The notes beneath the pieces were generated by a model, which saw nothing but the letters and a program-made list of their open reading frames with translations, was not told where the DNA came from and made no database searches. A DNA stretch of 64,000 nucleotides from Cedecea davisae DSM 4568 (lineage in GTDB: Bacteria > Pseudomonadota > Gammaproteobacteria > Enterobacterales > Enterobacteriaceae): assembly GCF_000412335.2 (NCBI RefSeq), contig NZ_KE161030.1, forward strand, positions 2,642,526-2,706,525, written 5' to 3'. The translations under genes and the position numbers were made by a program. Shown here piece after piece: positions 60,298 to 64,000 of the stretch. Within the stretch, counting starts at the first letter, position 1, and the number at the start of each line of letters is the position of its first letter.

Positions 60298-60749
60298 TGG
60301 CATTTTATAAAGCAACACTGGCAGCAGCGCTGGCTCTGACACTGGCTGGCTGCGTAGCACCGGCTAAAACAACCGCACCGGTAGCACCAGCACCTGCCGC
60401 CGCCCCGGCTAAACAGTGCCAGGTCGGTGACGCAATGACGCAAACCACGCTCTACTTCGGTATTAGCCGCCCTTCAGGTGCAATCATCACCGCCAAAGAA
60501 TGGCGCAGCTTTGTTGATAAGGACGTAACCCCACGCTTCCGCGACGGGCTGACAGAGTATGATGCGAAGGGCCAGTGGCTTAATGCGAAAGGCGAAGTGA
60601 CCCACGAGCCAAGTAAAGCGCTGATGTTAATTCGCGGTAGCGATGTGGAAAGCAGCAAGAAAGTAGACGAACTGCGTAATATCTATAAAACCCGCTTTGC
60701 GCAGGAATCCGTAATGCGCGTTGACCAGCCGGTCTGCGCCGCATTCTGA
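60297..60749 (+). CDS. DUF3574 lipoprotein
   Basis: The 150 residues have a lipoprotein signal with lipobox LTLAGC (Cys18), then a Pro/Ala-rich linker (TTAPVAPAPAAAPAK), and a globular domain of the DUF3574 type: TTLYFGISRPSGAIITAKEWRSFVDKDVTPRF, LNAKGEVTHEPSKALMLI. The function is unknown. The ATG overlaps the MFS stop (TAATG). Confidence 0.8.
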   Translation: MAFYKATLAAALALTLAGCVAPAKTTAPVAPAPAAAPAKQCQVGDAMTQTTLYFGISRPSGAIITAKEWRSFVDKDVTPRFRDGLTEYDAKGQWLNAKGEVTHEPSKALMLIRGSDVESSKKVDELRNIYKTRFAQESVMRVDQPVCAAF

Positions 60750-60769
60750 TAACGAGATAACGTTAAACA

Positions 60770-60796
60770 AACGGCGGGTTTCCCCGCCGTTTTTTA
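60770..60796. terminator. terminator between the DUF3574 lipoprotein and the NupC-type gene
   Basis: AACGGCGGG TTTC CCCGCCGTT followed by TTTTATTT on the plus strand, with AAACAAA on the other side; it serves two convergent genes. Confidence 0.85.
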
Positions 60797-60797
60797 T

Positions 60798-61979
60798 TTA
60801 CAGCACCAGCCCGGCAAATGCCGCAGACAGCAGGCTGACAAGCGTCGCGCCATAAACAAGGCGCAGGCCAAAGCGAGAAACAACATTGCCCTGTTTTTCA
60901 TTCAGGCCTTTAATTGCCCCGGCTACGATGCCGATTGACGCAAAGTTGGCAAACGACACCAGGAATACAGATAAGATCCCCAGACCGCGCGGCGTCAGCG
61001 TCGCCATGATTTTTTGCAGCTCAATCATCGCCACAAATTCATTCGCCACCAGCTTGGTTGCCATAATACCGGCGGCTTTCAAAGCATCCGGCGCTGGAAT
61101 GCCTACCAGCCAGGCAAACGGGTAAAACACGTAGCCGAGGATCTGCTGGAAGCTCAGGCCGAACACCGTCGCGAACAGCGCGTTGATGGCGCTAATCAGG
61201 GCAATAAAACCAATCAGCATCGCCAGAATTATCATCGCTACTTTGAAACCGGCGAGGATGTACTCCCCCAGCATCTCAAAGAAACTCTGCGATTCGTGCA
61301 GTTTCTCAAGCTTGATTTCGGGTTCATCGCCCGGGCTTGTCGGGTTAATTATCGACACAATAATGAAGGTGCTGAACATATTGAGGATCAGCGCCGCCAC
61401 AACATACTTCGGCTCCAGCATCGTCATGTACGCGCCGACAATAGACAGCGAAACGGTGGACATCGCCGTAGCCGCCATGGTGAACAGACGGCGGGAGCTG
61501 AGATCCCCAAGAACGCCTTTATACGCAATGAAGTTTTCCGACTGGCCCAGGATAAGCGAGCTGACGGCGTTAAACGACTCCAGCTTGCCGAGACCGTTAA
61601 CTTTAGAAAGCAGCGTGCCCACAATGCGGATAATAATCGGCAGAATGCGGAAGTGCTGCAAAATCCCGATAAGGGCGGAGATGAAGATAATCGGGCACAG
61701 CACGCCAAGGAAGATAAACGCCAGCCCGGCCTTGCTCATACCGCCGAACACAAAGTCACTTCCCTGCCCGGCAAAGGTCAGAAGGTGCCCAAAGAAGCCG
61801 GATACGCCGTTAATCACCCACAGGCCGCTGTCGGAGTGCAGGAAGAAGAAAGCCAGCAGGCCTTCAATAACGACAAGTTGTAACAAATAGCGGATGCGAA
61901 TGGTCTTACGATCGAAGCTCACCAGCCACGCCAGTCCCATAATGACAAAAAGTGCGAGTAGAAAATGAAGGATATTCAT
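60798..61979 (-). CDS. NupC-family concentrative nucleoside transporter (paralogue)
   Basis: Start chosen at the ATG at 61979 ([15 protein letters not shown]); a 34-codon extension upstream has no homology. The 393 residues (E. coli NupC 400) follow NupC throughout: [89 protein letters not shown], and the C-terminal [39 protein letters not shown]. It is proton-coupled nucleoside uptake by family. NupC proper maps elsewhere in E. coli, so this is probably an extra copy. Confidence 0.9.
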   Translation of the reverse strand: MNILHFLLALFVIMGLAWLVSFDRKTIRIRYLLQLVVIEGLLAFFFLHSDSGLWVINGVSGFFGHLLTFAGQGSDFVFGGMSKAGLAFIFLGVLCPIIFISALIGILQHFRILPIIIRIVGTLLSKVNGLGKLESFNAVSSLILGQSENFIAYKGVLGDLSSRRLFTMAATAMSTVSLSIVGAYMTMLEPKYVVAALILNMFSTFIIVSIINPTSPGDEPEIKLEKLHESQSFFEMLGEYILAGFKVAMIILAMLIGFIALISAINALFATVFGLSFQQILGYVFYPFAWLVGIPAPDALKAAGIMATKLVANEFVAMIELQKIMATLTPRGLGILSVFLVSFANFASIGIVAGAIKGLNEKQGNVVSRFGLRLVYGATLVSLLSAAFAGLVL

Positions 61980-62326
61980 GTGCAGTCTAATTTTGAAAGA
62001 AAGGTATTTAGCCACAGCCTCCGCGCGAGGTAAATGGTGGCCATAAGAATATTTAACCATAAGTTTTTCCAATGACAGCATAGACTTACACTTAGCGTGG
62101 TTACTTTTTTTAACGTTAAATATTGCAGAGAAAATAAAATTTCAGAGCAAATAAACAGTAAAAACGAAACACGATTAATTCTCATTATTAATTCATTTCT
62201 TCACAAATAAAATAATAGTAACAACCATTCTCATTACACTAATATAATTAACAATTCCTTTGCATTCGTAAAAATAAATAATTAAAGTAGCGCCATTAAC
62301 GCCCCCCACAATTTATGGAGCCTGTG
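61980..62326. other. divergent promoter region of the NupC-type gene and ftnA
   Basis: 347 A+T-rich bases. ATTCTCATT occurs twice in the same orientation, at 62178-62186 and 62227-62235 (reverse strand AATGAGAAT, like a Fur half-site). E. coli ftnA is activated by Fe-Fur displacing H-NS from upstream sites; these may be the counterparts (inference). Confidence 0.5.
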
Positions 62327-62824
62327 ATGCTGAAGACGGAAATGATCGAAAAACTGAACGAGCAGATGAACCTCGAACTCTACTCCTCGCTGCTCTACCA
62401 GCAGATGAGCGCCTGGTGCAGTTATCACAGCTTTGAGGGAGCGGCCGCGTTCCTGCGTCGCCATGCACAGGAAGAGATGGAACATATGCAGCGCCTGTTC
62501 GCATATTTAAGCGACACCGGAAATATGCCGCGCATTAACGCCATTGCGTCTCCATATTTAGAGTACGCCTCTCTTGATGAGTTATTTAAAGCGACTTACG
62601 AACACGAGCAGTTAATTACTCGTCAGATTAATGAGCTGACCCACTCAGCGATGATCTCCCAGGATTACCCAACCTTTAATTTCCTGCAGTGGTATGTTGC
62701 CGAGCAGCATGAAGAAGAGAAGCTGTTTAAATCCGTACTGGATAAACTCAGCCTGGTGGGCAAAAGCGGTGAAGGCCTGTACTTCATCGACAAAGAGCTG
62801 GCAACCCTGGACACCCAGGCTTAA
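62327..62824 (+). CDS. ftnA: bacterial non-haem ferritin FtnA
   Basis: Start at the ATG at 62327 ([10 protein letters not shown]) with GGAGCC upstream; four in-frame codons before it are not conserved. The 165 residues equal the E. coli length and keep the four-helix bundle and the ferroxidase residues: Glu17 in NLELYSS, EEMEH around 49-53, and EQHEEEK around 126-132. Main iron-storage 24-mer. A terminator follows. Confidence 0.97.
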   Translation: MLKTEMIEKLNEQMNLELYSSLLYQQMSAWCSYHSFEGAAAFLRRHAQEEMEHMQRLFAYLSDTGNMPRINAIASPYLEYASLDELFKATYEHEQLITRQINELTHSAMISQDYPTFNFLQWYVAEQHEEEKLFKSVLDKLSLVGKSGEGLYFIDKELATLDTQA

Positions 62825-62838
62825 TTGTCGCTGTTACT

Positions 62839-62867
62839 CAGCAGGCCACTGCGGCCTGCTGATGTTT
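62839..62867 (+). terminator. terminator after ftnA
   Basis: CAGCAGGCC ACTGC GGCCTGCTG followed by ATGTTTTAT. Confidence 0.75.
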
Positions 62868-62871
62868 TATC

Positions 62872-63447
62872 TTAGTGTAACGCCCCGCCGTCGCGCTGGC
62901 TGTGCCAGTAGCCGTACAGTTCCAATGCAGCCGGTTTAATCGCTTCGATACTCGCCCAGAATGCCTCCGGCGACAGCGTGTCAAACTTCTCCAGATTCTC
63001 TTCAAGACCATGTAAAGCAATGGCTTCAAGCGCAGGTTGCAGCGCTGCCGGGAGCGCAGGCCACTGTTCCAGAGCAACGCCGCGCATATAGCCGTAGCAC
63101 CACTCCTCAACGATGGTAATTTCACGCCCATCCACTTCGTCGGTGCCAAACAGCGGCTCAAACTGCTCGGGATACCCGGCAAGACGCTCGGCAATATCGT
63201 TCATATGCTGGAATACCAGCACGTTAAAACGGGTTAACTCGTCGGCATTTTCCCACTCTGGCTCGGCATCGCCTCCCCATACTGCTCTCAGCACGGTTGC
63301 TGGCTCGGTCACTTTCGGGCCGGACAGGATGGCCGTCAGCAGCCCGTCCAGCTCGGCCACATCGATGACGGAATGGGTGGTCCCGTACTTCATCAGCACA
63401 TCGTCAAGCCATACAATTTCGTCTTCGTTTAACGGTCCCTGGGTCAT
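62872..63447 (-). CDS. yecA: YecA/UPF0149 family protein lacking the C-terminal SEC-C motif
   Basis: The 191 residues match E. coli YecA (221) over its first about 180: MTQGPLNEDEIVWLDDVL, DVAELDGLLTAILSGP, YPEQFEPLFG, TIVEEWCYGYMRGVAL and LEAIALHGLEEN. E. coli YecA then continues with a linker and the SEC-C metal-binding motif (CPCGSGKKFKQCC); here the protein instead ends DGGALH with no cysteine motif, and none is visible in any frame downstream. YecA is a ribosome/SecA-related accessory protein whose SEC-C domain binds zinc or iron. Loss of it may change the partner or leave a weaker paralogue. Confidence 0.88.
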   Translation of the reverse strand: MTQGPLNEDEIVWLDDVLMKYGTTHSVIDVAELDGLLTAILSGPKVTEPATVLRAVWGGDAEPEWENADELTRFNVLVFQHMNDIAERLAGYPEQFEPLFGTDEVDGREITIVEEWCYGYMRGVALEQWPALPAALQPALEAIALHGLEENLEKFDTLSPEAFWASIEAIKPAALELYGYWHSQRDGGALH

Positions 63448-63939
63448 ATGCTGGCTCCTCTGCGTAGCTCTTTTTAATAAAATGAGATGTATTCTACCCG
63501 CTCCGGGGCCTAAATGATTGCCGTGCTTTCACTCCGGCGATAAACAGTCCATCAGCATGGCTTTATTTATCTGCTCCGGGGTCGCAGCATACAGCTTTTA
63601 CGAGATTCCGGCAGGAATAACCTGGTCATCGCCCGCAGCAATCACCAAAAGCTTACCCCCGTAGCCAGAATGAAGTTTAGTGTTAATTGTAGAATGACAT
63701 TTATTCCTGTAAGCAGAAACACTTGCAATTAGAGAATAAAAAACAGGCAGTAGGCACAAAAATATAATGGGAAAGGCGCGCCTGGGGAATTTGCTTTTGC
63801 CACAGCATAATTGCGGTGAGATAATGCCAACCTTAAGTACAAAGTCACTCCATAAAAACCTTGCGCTATCTGGTAATTAATAACGTTACTGTCACGTAAT
63901 GTTAGTAATTTATTGATTCATCTCTGGGAGTTTTAAAAC
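63448..63939. other. non-coding region between yecA and the last gene
   Basis: About 490 bases. It holds a possible decayed alpha/beta-hydrolase fragment (63529-63690, minus) and an A+T-rich stretch before the last gene, with AATGTTAGTAATTTATTG and CTGGGAG as possible promoter and ribosome-binding elements. No RNA gene was recognised, although in E. coli a tRNA cluster follows yecA; it may lie beyond the window. Confidence 0.6.
63529..63690 (-). pseudogene. possible remnant of an alpha/beta-hydrolase gene
   Basis: Read on the minus strand, one frame gives GKLLVIAAGDDQVIPAG, then one stop codon, then KLYAATPEQINKAMLMD. That pattern (strand, GxDxxxP, xxLYxA) is typical of the C-terminal part of alpha/beta hydrolases, where the Asp is catalytic. 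The frame closes at 63529. No start or N-terminal part is visible upstream (towards higher coordinates), so it could only be a fragment with a nonsense codon. Confidence 0.35.
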
Positions 63940-64000
63940 GTGAATACATTACTTGCCGGCGTCACGTTGCTTATTTTGGGCGACAGTCATGTCGCCTTTA
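63940..64000 (+). CDS. SGNH/GDSL-hydrolase-like protein, N-terminal end only
   Basis: A GTG at 63940, 13 bases after CTGGGAG, opens a frame that runs to the window end (20 codons). It reads as a hydrophobic stretch ending in LLILGDSHVAF, where GDS(H) resembles block I of SGNH/GDSL esterases with the catalytic Ser. The hydrophobic stretch is the first beta strand and could also serve as a signal peptide. Family assignment rests on this one motif. Confidence 0.55.
   Translation, partial: MNTLLAGVTLLILGDSHVAF

Noticed and set aside
61014-61883. 289-codon open frame antisense to the NupC-type gene
   Set aside because: A shadow of a membrane-protein gene; it reads as a hydrophilic, Arg/Gln/His-rich string with no domain.

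Overview
The window is chromosomal DNA from a member of the Enterobacteriaceae. Gene content and order follow the part of the E. coli K-12 map that runs from lpxM-mepM-znuACB-ruvABC through aspS, cmoAB, cutC and argS to the flagellar master-operon region and ftnA/yecA, and most core proteins look very close to their E. coli counterparts. I cannot name the genus from sequence alone. The torYZ genes that E. coli has between cmoB and cutC, and the otsBA/araFGH genes it has between uspC and ftnB, are absent here. Other genes fill several of these positions. No IS element, prophage, CRISPR array, tRNA or rRNA was seen.

Layout. 1-3193: tail of a TonB-dependent receptor, then a binding protein, a methyltransferase and a FecCD-type permease, all overlapping or nearly so, with no ATPase in view. 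3382-4615: an internally deleted DipZ/CcdA-type protein and an exported MsrA. 4657-14977: core block lpxM, mepM, znuA / znuCB (divergent, shared Zur box), ruvBA (LexA box), ruvC, yebC, nudB, aspS. 15247-18845: yecD, yecE, yecN, cmoA, cmoB. 18899-23924: a DUF1471 protein, cutC with a MicL-type sRNA in its 3' region, a PatB/MalY-type C-S lyase, yecM and argS.

23993-46165 is the motility region: flhE-flhA-flhB, cheZ-Y-B-R, tap, tar, then (after an insertion) cheW, cheA, motB, motA, flhC, flhD. Between tar and cheW, which are neighbours in E. coli, lie a four-gene Csu-type (archaic) chaperone-usher pilus operon and a dicarboxylate/amino-acid symporter. Three good sigma-28 (FliA) promoters can be read: before tar, inside the end of flhC (motA and a MotR-like RNA), and before an isolated chemoreceptor at 57037-58200. 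The flhDC upstream region has a perfect CRP palindrome and an RcsAB-box-like sequence.

47104-64000 is more variable: uspC, ftnB, a DcuA/B-type transporter, yecJ, a HigB/HigA-type toxin-antitoxin pair, a five-gene peptide-type ABC importer, a chemoreceptor with almost no periplasmic domain, yecR, an MFS protein, a DUF3574 lipoprotein, a NupC paralogue, ftnA, a YecA protein without its usual C-terminal metal-binding motif, a possible alpha/beta-hydrolase remnant, and the first codons of an SGNH-hydrolase-like gene.

I did not find a clearly new biological system. The most unusual items are the in-frame-deleted DipZ next to periplasmic MsrA, the pilus/symporter insertion inside the chemotaxis locus, the sensor-poor chemoreceptor with its own sigma-28 promoter, and the metal-acquisition cluster that contains a methyltransferase and lacks an ATPase.
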